A stretch of DNA of 64,000 bases from Agromyces sp. Marseille-P2726. Its GTDB lineage: Bacteria; Actinomycetota; Actinomycetes; Actinomycetales; Microbacteriaceae. The position numbers and the translations under genes were made by a program. The stretch covers positions 62,001-126,000 of the forward strand of contig NZ_CADDWM010000010.1 in assembly GCF_902809835.1 (NCBI RefSeq), given 5' to 3'. The notes beneath the pieces are model-generated. The model was given only the letters and a program-made list of their open reading frames with translations, searched no databases and was not told the DNA's origin. Positions 57,175 to 64,000 of the stretch are shown here, piece by piece (positions within the stretch are counted from its first letter, which is position 1; each line of letters begins with the position of its first letter).

Positions 57175-58070
57175 GTGGCGAAGTCCAGGCCGCCGCCGTC
57201 CTCGGCGGACTCGCCGAGGGCGAACAACTCGAGGACCGCCGACCTCCGAGGCGCCCTCGCGATCGGCGCATCGGACTCGGCGACTGGCTCCTGCCCGCCT
57301 ACGCGGTCATCGCGTTCGTGTTCCTGCTGATCCCCATCGCCTACACGTTCGTGTTCTCCTTCAACGACTCGATCAAGTCGAACATCGCGTGGCGCGGATT
57401 CACCCTCGACAAGTGGCTGAACGTGTGCAACGTCGAGGGCGGCGCCGTCTGCGAGGCCTTCGGGAACAGCATCGTCATCGGCCTCGTGGCCACCGTCGTC
57501 GCGACGGCACTCGGCACGATGATCGCCATCGCGTTGGTGCGGTACCGGTTCCGCGCGCGCTCCTCGATCAGCCTGCTGCTGTTCCTGCCGATGGCCACGC
57601 CCGAGGTCGTGCTGGGTGCGGGTCTCGCCGCTCAGTTCCTGGCGGTCGGTGTTCCGAAGGACATGACGACGATCATCCTGGCGCACACGATGTTCTGCAT
57701 CAGCTTCGTCGTGGTCACGGTGAAGGCGCGCGTTGCGAGCCTCGACCCAGCCCTCGAGGAGGCCGGTCGCGACCTGTACGGCTCTCCCGCCCAGGTGTTC
57801 TGGCGGATCACCTTCCCGCTGCTCACCCCGGGCATCCTGGCGGCGGCGCTGCTGTCCTTCGCGCTGAGCTTCGACGACTTCATCATCACGAACTTCAACT
57901 CGGGCTCGGTCTCGACCTTCCCCAAGTACATCTACATCTCCGCGTCCCGCGGGATTCCGGCCGAGGCGAACGTCATCGCGTCCGCGGTGTTCCTCTTCGC
58001 GCTGATCCTGGTGATCGTCGCGCAGGTCTCGCGCGCGGCACGAGCCAAACGGCTCGCGAAGCTCGGCTGA
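57171..58070 (+). CDS. potC: Spermidine/putrescine ABC transporter permease PotC
   Basis: 299 residues and six membrane segments after a basic, Arg-rich cytoplasmic head. EAA loop: EEAGRDLYGSPAQVFWRITFPLLTPG. The SFDDFIITNF segment is typical of PotC. GTG overlaps the potB stop. Last gene of the import operon; asparaginase is convergent 67 bases on. Confidence 0.94.
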   Translation: MSGEVQAAAVLGGLAEGEQLEDRRPPRRPRDRRIGLGDWLLPAYAVIAFVFLLIPIAYTFVFSFNDSIKSNIAWRGFTLDKWLNVCNVEGGAVCEAFGNSIVIGLVATVVATALGTMIAIALVRYRFRARSSISLLLFLPMATPEVVLGAGLAAQFLAVGVPKDMTTIILAHTMFCISFVVVTVKARVASLDPALEEAGRDLYGSPAQVFWRITFPLLTPGILAAALLSFALSFDDFIITNFNSGSVSTFPKYIYISASRGIPAEANVIASAVFLFALILVIVAQVSRAARAKRLAKLG

Positions 58071-58137
58071 CCCGAACCGAGCACGGGGGCGGGTGCCGCA
58101 GCACGACGTTTGCCGCGGCATCCGCTCACCACCGCGG

Positions 58138-59127
58138 TCAGACCGAGGCGCGGATCTCGCCGACCCGGCGCTCGCCGCCCATGACCCAGAGGTCGAGCTC
58201 GGTCTGCACTTCGTCGACCGCGGCGTCATCGACTGCGCCGGCACCGGCGAGCAGCCGGAGCGCGATGATGGTCGACGCTCGCGAGGAGCCGTCGAGCACC
58301 TTCAGCGCCGTCGTCGTGCCGTCGGGCGCGGTCATCACCATGACCCCCTCGGCGCCGACCTTGGCGAACACGCCCAGGCGTTCGATCGCGACGGAGTCGG
58401 GCTGGCCCGGCCCGCCCACCGCCCAAGCGTGCTCGCGCACGGCATCGGTGAGCGCCGCGGCTTCGCGGAACAGCGCGAACGGCGACGCGGAAGCAGCGGT
58501 CGTGATCTTCTGCACGCCTCTCGCCAGCGCGTACAGGCTGACGGCGTGCACGGGGGCGCCGCATCCGTCGACCGCGGTGGCCGCTGGTCGCTCGCCGGTG
58601 AACCGCTCGACCACGTCGAGGATGCGCTTCTGCAGCGGATGCGCGGGGTCGAGGTAGCCGTCGAGCGGCCAGCCGTTCGCGACGCAGGCCAAGAGCATCG
58701 CCGCATGCTTGCCGGAGCAGTTCATGTACACGCGTTCGCGCGACCCGCCACGGCGCAGGAGCTCCTCGCGTGCCGCCTGGTCGGTCGGCGCCGCCGGAGG
58801 GCAGCCGAGAGCGGAGGCGGGGAGCGACGCCCGGTCGAGCAGGCCGCGCACGAGGGCGACGTGCGCCGCCGTGCCCGAGTGGCTCGCCGTCGCGATCGCG
58901 GCGTCCTCACCGCGAAGCGTCACCCCCGACGTCATCACGGCCACCGCCTGGAACGGCTTCAGGCACGACCTCGGGAACGTGGGGGTGCGGATGTCGCCGA
59001 GGGCACGCACGACCTCGCCCTCGGGGGAGAGCACGACGGCAGAACCGGCGTGCCTGGACTCGATGAAACCACTGCGCTCGACCACGGCGAGTTCGACGGC
59101 GTCGGTGACGGAGAATGTGCCGGGCAC
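58138..59127 (-). CDS. L-asparaginase II (thermolabile type)
   Basis: 329 residues of the COG4448 family, unrelated to the classic AnsA/AnsB fold. Motifs: RSGFIESRHAGSAVV near the N-terminus, SCLKPFQA with the reactive Ser/Lys pair (about residues 54-61), NCSGKHAAML, and DGCGAPVHA. Hydrolyses asparagine to aspartate and ammonia. GTG start lies 4 bases after the gabT stop, so it shares the gabT message. Confidence 0.9.
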   Translation of the reverse strand: MPGTFSVTDAVELAVVERSGFIESRHAGSAVVLSPEGEVVRALGDIRTPTFPRSCLKPFQAVAVMTSGVTLRGEDAAIATASHSGTAAHVALVRGLLDRASLPASALGCPPAAPTDQAAREELLRRGGSRERVYMNCSGKHAAMLLACVANGWPLDGYLDPAHPLQKRILDVVERFTGERPAATAVDGCGAPVHAVSLYALARGVQKITTAASASPFALFREAAALTDAVREHAWAVGGPGQPDSVAIERLGVFAKVGAEGVMVMTAPDGTTTALKVLDGSSRASTIIALRLLAGAGAVDDAAVDEVQTELDLWVMGGERRVGEIRASV

Positions 59128-59131
59128 CGCG

Positions 59132-60508
59132 CTACCCGAGCGACGCCAAGCCGTCGTCGAGCACGTGCAGTGCGTCGTCGATGAGGGAGTCGCTCACGGC
59201 GAGGCTCGGGAGGAAGCGCAGCACGTTGCCCCACGTGCCCGCGCTCAGGAAGAGCACGCCGTGCTGCGCCGCGTGGGCGACGAGGCGCGAGACGGCGTCG
59301 GGGTTCGGCACCTTGGTACTGTCGCCCGTGCCCGGCTGCACGAGCTCGATCGCGATCATCGCGCCTCTGCCGCGGATGTCGCCGATGACGTCGTAGCGCT
59401 GCTTCAACCGCTCGAGGCCGGCCTTCAGGCTCGACCCGATGCGGTCGGCCTCGGCGAGCAGCCCGTTCGACTCGATCGATTCGAAGACCGCGACCGCCGC
59501 GGCACATGCCACCGGGTTGCCCCCGAACGTGCCGCCCAGTCCGCCGGGGTGCGACGCGTCCATGATCTCCGCCCGGCCCGTGACGGCGGCGAGCGGCAGA
59601 CCCCCGGCGATGCCCTTCGCGGAAAGCACCAGGTCGGGAACCCACTCGAAGTGCTCGCTCGCGAAGTACCGGCCTGTGCGGGCCATACCGCTCTGGATCT
59701 CGTCGGCGATCATCACGACGCCGTTCTCGGTGCACCACGACTGCAGGGTCGGCAGAAAACCGTCGGCGGGAACCATGAACCCGCCCTCGCCCTGGATCGG
59801 CTCGACGACGAGGCAGGCGAGATCGCTCGCCCCGACGACCTTCTCGAGGTAGGCGATCGTTCGCGCCGCGGCATCCTGGCCCGACAGGCCATCGCGGTAG
59901 GGATACGAGCTCGGCGCGTGGTAGACGTCGCCCGCGAAGGGGCCGTAGCCCGTGGCGTACGGATGGGCCTTGTAGTTCATGGCCATGGTCAGGTTCGTTC
60001 GGCCGTGATAGGCGTGGTCGAGTACCGCGACCGCCCGACGACCGGTGAACTTGCGTGCGATCTTCACCCCGTTCTCGACGGCCTCGGCACCCGAGTTGAC
60101 GAGCACGGACTTCTTCTCGAAGCGGCCGGGGGTGTGGGTGGCGAGGAGCTCGGCGACGCGCACGTACTCCTCGTACGGCGTGATGGTGAACAGCGTGTGG
60201 ATGACGTCCTGCAGCTGGTCGGCGGCCGCGGCGACGACGCGCTGCTCGGTGTGGCCGATGGTGGTCACGCCGATGCCCGCGCCGAAGTCGATGAACTGGT
60301 TGCCGTCGACATCGACGAGGATCGCCCCGTTCGCGCGCTCGATGTACACGGGCAGGGCGGAGGACACGCCCGAGGAGACGACCTTCGATCGCCGGGCATG
60401 CAGTTCCTCGGACTTCGGACCCGGGACGGCAGTCACGATCCGGCGTTCTTGCGGCACGGAATACACGGGCGCGGACGCGGTCTCTGCAGGGATCTGGGTG
60501 TCAGTCAT
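59132..60508 (-). CDS. gabT: 4-aminobutyrate aminotransferase
   Basis: 458 residues, PLP class III. Converts GABA with 2-oxoglutarate into succinate semialdehyde and glutamate, the end of putrescine breakdown. PLP lysine in SAKGIAGGLPL; preceding ADEIQSGMARTG; NSGAEAVENGVKIAR phosphate loop. A TAGGCT box (60523-60518) ends 9 bases before the ATG. Lies next to the polyamine importer, which fits the pathway. The aldehyde dehydrogenase step is not in the window. Confidence 0.94.
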   Translation of the reverse strand: MTDTQIPAETASAPVYSVPQERRIVTAVPGPKSEELHARRSKVVSSGVSSALPVYIERANGAILVDVDGNQFIDFGAGIGVTTIGHTEQRVVAAAADQLQDVIHTLFTITPYEEYVRVAELLATHTPGRFEKKSVLVNSGAEAVENGVKIARKFTGRRAVAVLDHAYHGRTNLTMAMNYKAHPYATGYGPFAGDVYHAPSSYPYRDGLSGQDAAARTIAYLEKVVGASDLACLVVEPIQGEGGFMVPADGFLPTLQSWCTENGVVMIADEIQSGMARTGRYFASEHFEWVPDLVLSAKGIAGGLPLAAVTGRAEIMDASHPGGLGGTFGGNPVACAAAVAVFESIESNGLLAEADRIGSSLKAGLERLKQRYDVIGDIRGRGAMIAIELVQPGTGDSTKVPNPDAVSRLVAHAAQHGVLFLSAGTWGNVLRFLPSLAVSDSLIDDALHVLDDGLASLG

Positions 60509-60600
60509 GATGGGCTAAGCCTATCCCGGTGGGGCATGGCCGCCGAGGCCGCCGACCGTGCAGAATCGGATGACGCGACCCACTGATCGGAGGCGACGGC

Positions 60601-61077
60601 ATGCTCGGCGAACACCGGTACGAGGTCGAGGTCGAATGGCTCGGCGATCGTGGGGAGGGAACGGCGGACTACCGGGCGTACGGACGCCAGCACGTCGTGC
60701 GGGCTCCGGGGAAGACGCACGATCTCGACGGCTCGAGCGATCGCGTGTTCCACGGCGACCGCGAACGATGGAATCCCGAGGAGCTGCTGCTCGCCGCGCT
60801 CAGCCAGTGCCACATGCTCTCGTACCTGCATGTCGCGACTCGGCACGGCGTGATCGTGCGCGGGTACACCGATGCCGCGACGGGAACCATGGTCGAGGAC
60901 GGACGCGGTGGCGGCGCCTTCATCGAGGCGACGCTCCGGCCCAGGGTGGTGGTGGCGGACGCCACGATGCTGGCGCTCGCCGACGAGATCCACGCCGAGG
61001 CATCCGACAAGTGCTTCATCGCGGCATCGGTCGCGTTCCCGGTGCATCACAAGCCGGTCGCCGTCGTCGCCGACTGA
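60601..61077 (+). CDS. OsmC family peroxiredoxin-like protein
   Basis: 158 residues. The two reactive cysteines of the family are in LSQCHMLSY (about residue 70) and ASDKCFIA (about 140). The strand pattern matches OsmC/Ohr hydroperoxide reductases, closer to the YhfA-like group. Expected to reduce organic peroxides in the cytoplasm. GGAGG precedes the ATG; CAGAAT (60561-60566) could be the -10. Confidence 0.9.
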   Translation: MLGEHRYEVEVEWLGDRGEGTADYRAYGRQHVVRAPGKTHDLDGSSDRVFHGDRERWNPEELLLAALSQCHMLSYLHVATRHGVIVRGYTDAATGTMVEDGRGGGAFIEATLRPRVVVADATMLALADEIHAEASDKCFIAASVAFPVHHKPVAVVAD

Positions 61078-61089
61078 CTCCGGCCGGGA

Positions 61090-61986
61090 TCAGCCGACCG
61101 ACGGCACCGTGGCGGGTGGGCACGCCTCACCGCCGACGAGCCGCGAGCAGGGCGGGAAGAACGAGGGGAGCCGCTCGGCCTCGGGGTCGCCGAACCAGCG
61201 ATGCCAGATGCGCCAGAAGTTGAGGTTGCCGAAGGCCGAGCAGGCGTCGCCCGAGTCGGGGTCGGCGAGCGTCGCATCGCTCGGCTGGTACGGCGTGTAG
61301 TTGTAGAGGTTCGCGGTGGCCTGGTTGCGGATCTCGACGGGGGAGGCGCCACAGGCGGCATCGGGGTGGTACCCGACGTCGACGGTGCCGACGTGGAAGC
61401 GGCGGTCGGGTTGCTCCGTGTACTGCCGGAACTGCCAGGCGGCGTTGTACACCTGGTTGAAGAAGCCGAAGTACTTCGTGTCGCAGTCGGCGGTGTCGGG
61501 GCATCCGTAGCCGGTCGCACGCTCGTACCCCGACACCGTCGGTCGCGTGAGCAGCGACTGCTCCTTCTGCAGCAGCACGAGCAGGGTCTGCGGGCTGATC
61601 CCGCACGCGACCGACACCTTCGCGATGATCCGGCTGGCACGCTCCCGGATGCCGCCACGGTACTCGGAGCAGTGGCCGTCGCCCTCGGCAGGTTGGGTCG
61701 TGGTCGTCTGGCGGTGGTCGGCGAGGCACCGCACATCCTCATCGGGCCGACACGGCACCGACTCGAGGAAGGCCTGGATGTCGTCCTCGTCCATGGCCGA
61801 GCTGTCGAAGAACGCGTCGTCGCTGACGATGAAGCCCGGATCGAACTCCGAGGTCGGCCGTTCCTGGGCCTCGGCCGTCGCTGCGGGGGTGGGCGACGGC
61901 GTCGCCTCGCCCGGCGCCGAGCAGGCGGCCAGGGCGAGCGCCGCGAGAGCGGCTGCGGCGGCTCCGGCGACCTTGGTGATGCTCAT
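61090..61986 (-). CDS. Lipoprotein with lysozyme-like region
   Basis: 298 residues. Signal peptide and lipobox ending LALAAC at about residue 22, then a Pro/Thr/Ala linker. The conserved part begins FIVSDDAFFDSSAMDEDDI and has ASRIIAKVSVACGISPQTLLVLLQKEQSLLT. This helical stretch with a central Glu recalls the lysozyme-like glucosaminidase fold. Many Cys follow (YGCPDTADCD, ACGAS, DACSAFGN), likely disulfides, and NFWRIWHRWFG near the end. The same region is seen in other actinobacterial surface proteins. A wall-cutting role is only inferred. Confidence 0.75.
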   Translation of the reverse strand: MSITKVAGAAAAALAALALAACSAPGEATPSPTPAATAEAQERPTSEFDPGFIVSDDAFFDSSAMDEDDIQAFLESVPCRPDEDVRCLADHRQTTTTQPAEGDGHCSEYRGGIRERASRIIAKVSVACGISPQTLLVLLQKEQSLLTRPTVSGYERATGYGCPDTADCDTKYFGFFNQVYNAAWQFRQYTEQPDRRFHVGTVDVGYHPDAACGASPVEIRNQATANLYNYTPYQPSDATLADPDSGDACSAFGNLNFWRIWHRWFGDPEAERLPSFFPPCSRLVGGEACPPATVPSVG

Positions 61987-62034
61987 CGGCGACGACGATA
62001 CCGGGCGTGCTCGAACCGCGGCTGGGAATCGGGT

Positions 62035-62793
62035 CTACACGCGCTCTCGCGGCACGACGCGGTCGGCGAGCTTCGCGAGCGCCCCCTGCGGCGGGGCCTC
62101 GTTGTAGCGATTCGCCGGCTCCTGGCCGGTGAGCTCCTGGATGGCCGCCATGATCTCGTCCGTGGCCGCCCGCCGCGCCCGGCCCGACGACGCCGGACCG
62201 TGCCGCGAGAGGTCGATGGGCGCACCGAAGCGCACCGTCACCGGCCGCACGCGCGGCAGCTTCGCGCCGACCGGCTGGATCTCCTGCGTGCCGACGAGGC
62301 CGACCGGCACGACCGTGGCGCCCGTCTCGAGCGCCAGCCATGCGACGCCGGTGCGCCCACGGTAGAGACGGCCGTCGAGCGACCTCGTGCCCTCGGGGTA
62401 GAGGGCGAAGGCGGCGCCCGATTCGAGGATGCGACGGCCCTGGTCGAGCGCCGTCTGGGCCTGCGCGCCCGCGCCCCGCTCGACGCTCACGGCGCCGATG
62501 GCGCCGAAGAACGTGCGGGAGAGCCAGCCCGAGATGCCCGTGCCCGTGAAGTAGTGCGACTTGGCCAGGAACTGCACGGGCCGCGGCGATGCGAGCGGGA
62601 TCACGATGCTGTCGACGAACGACAGGTGGTTGCTGGCGAAGATGACCGGGCCGTGCTTCGGCACCCGCTCGGCGCCGGTGATCACCGGGCGGTAGACGAG
62701 GTGGACGAGCGGTCGCAGGATGCCGCGGACGATGCGGTAGATCGGACCCTGCCGAACGGGTGCTCGCGCCGCGTCGGTTTCGATCTCGCTCAC
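62035..62793 (-). CDS. plsC: 1-acyl-sn-glycerol-3-phosphate acyltransferase
   Basis: 252 residues. Adds the second acyl chain in phospholipid synthesis. Acyltransferase box NHLSFVD (HX4D type) and the substrate box YPEGTRS are present, and GTGISGWL and VPVGLVGT match the family. GTG 62793 is preferred over ATG 62832 because TATCGT lies 6 bases upstream, and the longer form would cover the divergent promoter. Divergent from the gene at 62844. Confidence 0.93.
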   Translation of the reverse strand: MSEIETDAARAPVRQGPIYRIVRGILRPLVHLVYRPVITGAERVPKHGPVIFASNHLSFVDSIVIPLASPRPVQFLAKSHYFTGTGISGWLSRTFFGAIGAVSVERGAGAQAQTALDQGRRILESGAAFALYPEGTRSLDGRLYRGRTGVAWLALETGATVVPVGLVGTQEIQPVGAKLPRVRPVTVRFGAPIDLSRHGPASSGRARRAATDEIMAAIQELTGQEPANRYNEAPPQGALAKLADRVVPRERV

Positions 62794-62799
62794 CCTCCG

Positions 62800-62837
62800 A
62801 CGATAGGCGCGGCGGTATTCCCGGCTCGGCATACCAT
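62800..62837. promoter_or_regulatory. Divergent leaderless promoters of plsC and the PPTase-like gene
   Basis: Minus strand: TATCGT (62805-62800) with 6 bases to the plsC GTG. Plus strand: TACCAT (62832-62837) with 6 bases to the ATG at 62844. The two start codons are only 50 bases apart, so the -35 regions overlap and the promoters probably compete. Confidence 0.55.
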
Positions 62838-62843
62838 GGCCGC

Positions 62844-63482
62844 ATGGACGTGTCGACCGACGGCCAGCTGGTCGAGCTCGCGGAGGCCGGGATCCGCGTG
62901 CTCATGGTCACGGGCAGCCGGCGCCCGCCGTCGGCCGGCGCGACCCTGCGCGGACTCGTCGGCGAGGTGTCGGGCGTCCCTGCCGACGACGTGGAACTCG
63001 TGCACGCCTGCGCCGTGTGCGGGGCGCGTCATGGCCGCGTCGCCATCGGCTATCCGCTGACGCCGTCGGGCGCGCCCTGGTACGCCGACGTCGCGGTGTG
63101 CGGCGATGCGGTGCTCGCCGCGGCGACGACGCGGCATCCGCTCGGAGTGGGCATGGAACCCGCGACCCTCGACCCGGGTGTCGTCATCGACGAGGCGGCC
63201 TTCCACGCGAGCGAACGCGATGCGCTCGACGAACTCGATCCGACCCGGCGTCCGCTCGTGCGGGCGGCGCTCTGGGCTCGCAAGACCGCCTTCCTTCGCG
63301 CGGTGGGGCACTCCGACTTCCTCGAGCCGTCTCGACTCGCGTTGACGATCCCGGGTGCCGACGGCGGCGAGGGGCGCATCGCCCGGAGCGCACCCGAGTT
63401 CGATTCGGTGTGGCAGCGGGTTCGGTTCCACGACGTGCCGGTACCGGGCGACCGCGTGGCATCCGTCGCCGTCATCGGTTGA
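62844..63482 (+). CDS. Degenerate phosphopantetheinyl-transferase-like protein
   Basis: 212 residues. The order of motifs is that of Sfp-type 4'-phosphopantetheinyl transferases: CAVCGARHG (about residues 54-62), a strand AVCGDAVLAAATT, then the metal motif, then FHASERDAL and LWARKTAFLRAVG. But GVDVE is GVGME (Gly103 for the metal-binding Asp, Glu105 kept), and the KE pair is Lys147-Thr148. So activity may be lost or changed. No carrier protein or synthase gene is near. Start fixed by TACCAT 6 bases upstream. Confidence 0.6.
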   Translation: MDVSTDGQLVELAEAGIRVLMVTGSRRPPSAGATLRGLVGEVSGVPADDVELVHACAVCGARHGRVAIGYPLTPSGAPWYADVAVCGDAVLAAATTRHPLGVGMEPATLDPGVVIDEAAFHASERDALDELDPTRRPLVRAALWARKTAFLRAVGHSDFLEPSRLALTIPGADGGEGRIARSAPEFDSVWQRVRFHDVPVPGDRVASVAVIG

Positions 63483-63509
63483 GCGACGGCGCAGGCGGGA
63501 GCGACACCC

Positions 63510-63551
63510 GCGCCCCGTGGAGTGGGACCGGTGCCCCGTAGGGTGGGACCG
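63510..63551 (+). repeat. 21-bp tandem duplication containing the dxr promoter
   Basis: Copies 63510-63530 and 63531-63551 agree at 18 of 21 positions. The second copy has TAGGGT (63539-63544), a good -10 box exactly 6 bases before the dxr GTG; the first copy has TGGAGT at the same place. Confidence 0.7.
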
Positions 63552-64000
63552 TGCGCAGCGTCATCATCCTCGGTTCCTCGGGTTCGATCGGCACCCAGGC
63601 GCTCGACGTGATCCGAGCCAATCCGCGGCGCTTCGACGTCGTCGGGCTCGCGGTCGGCTCCAATCGCGTGCTGCTGGCGGAGCAGGCGGCGGAGTTCTCG
63701 GTCGAGCACACCGCCGTCGGCATCGACGAGGCGGTGCAACTCGTTCGCGATGCCGACGCCGACGTGGTGCTCAACGGGATCACGGGGTCGGTCGGTCTCG
63801 CGCCGACGCTGGCGGCGCTGCGACGTGGCAGCACCCTCGCGCTCGCGAACAAGGAATCGCTCATCGTGGGCGGCGACCTCGTCACCCGGCTCGCCGCGCC
63901 CGGCCAGATCGTGCCGGTGGACTCGGAGCACTCCGCGATCGCGCAGGCGCTCCGAGCGGGCACCGACGACGAGGTGCGTCGCCTCGTGCTCACCGCATCC
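63551..64000 (+). CDS. dxr: 1-deoxy-D-xylulose 5-phosphate reductoisomerase, 5' part (cut by window end)
   Basis: NADPH-dependent enzyme that makes 2-C-methyl-D-erythritol 4-phosphate in the non-mevalonate isoprenoid route. 150 codons are in the window and run open to the end; the family is about 390 residues. The nucleotide-binding start is [16 protein letters not shown] (about residues 6-21). [11 protein letters not shown] and VDSEHSAI are the family markers for substrate and metal binding. GTG start set by the TAGGGT box 6 bases upstream (leaderless). Confidence 0.96.
   Translation, partial: MRSVIILGSSGSIGTQALDVIRANPRRFDVVGLAVGSNRVLLAEQAAEFSVEHTAVGIDEAVQLVRDADADVVLNGITGSVGLAPTLAALRRGSTLALANKESLIVGGDLVTRLAAPGQIVPVDSEHSAIAQALRAGTDDEVRRLVLTAS

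Overview
The window is a high-GC (roughly 70 percent by eye), densely coding chromosomal segment of an actinobacterium, most probably Microbacteriaceae (Agromyces, Microbacterium, Leifsonia type). Reasons: the conserved order argS-lysA-hom-thrC-thrB-rho-prfA, the order prmC-tsaC-rfe-atp operon, GTG/ATGA start-stop overlaps, many genes with a -10 box placed so that the transcript starts at the start codon, and a strongly repeated Ala-Ser word (GCGGCATCC and its complement) in genes and gaps. No tRNA, rRNA, integrase, transposase or CRISPR array was seen, and no stretch over 300 bases lacks a gene.

Layout. 1-11.4 kb: 3' part of argS, a DUF2993 membrane protein, the lysine/threonine genes lysA-hom-thrC-thrB, then rho, prfA and a GNAT acetyltransferase. 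11.4-18.1 kb: an accessory stretch that splits the usual prfA-prmC-tsaC neighbourhood twice. It carries an AbiEi-type helix-turn-helix/nuclease-like gene inside a 1.2 kb unit with imperfect inverted repeats, the cysteine genes cysK-cysE, prmC, and a TetR regulator divergent from a drug-export type ABC transporter. 18.2-29.1 kb: tsaC, the WecA/TagO-type sugar-phosphate transferase, an AtpI-like protein, the complete F1Fo ATP synthase operon (atpB-E-F-H-A-G-D-C), then a P-loop kinase and yaaA. 29.1-32.6 kb: alkylation repair genes (tag, ogt), an aldo-keto reductase and a DUF4192 protein.

32.6-36.0 kb and 53.8-60.5 kb hold two halves of polyamine use: an Lrp/AsnC regulator with a putrescine-type aminotransferase and a PuuB-like oxidoreductase on one side; a PotD-A-B-C uptake system, GABA aminotransferase and asparaginase II on the other. 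Between them lies the most interesting part, a 17.6 kb co-directional block (36.1-53.7 kb): FHA protein, PP2C phosphatase, membrane Ser/Thr kinase, a 1964-residue surface protein with about 11 Ig/cadherin-like repeats and FN3 domains, MoxR ATPase, DUF58 protein, a membrane protein with a transglutaminase fold whose catalytic Cys and His are replaced, a zinc-ribbon FHA protein, and an EccC/FtsK-like ATPase. No WXG100 substrate, EccB, EccD, EccE or mycosin lies beside it. It looks like a phosphorylation-controlled envelope assembly or export system distinct from a standard ESX locus.

60.6-64 kb: OsmC protein, a lipoprotein with a lysozyme-like region, plsC, a degenerate phosphopantetheinyl-transferase-like protein and the 5' part of dxr.
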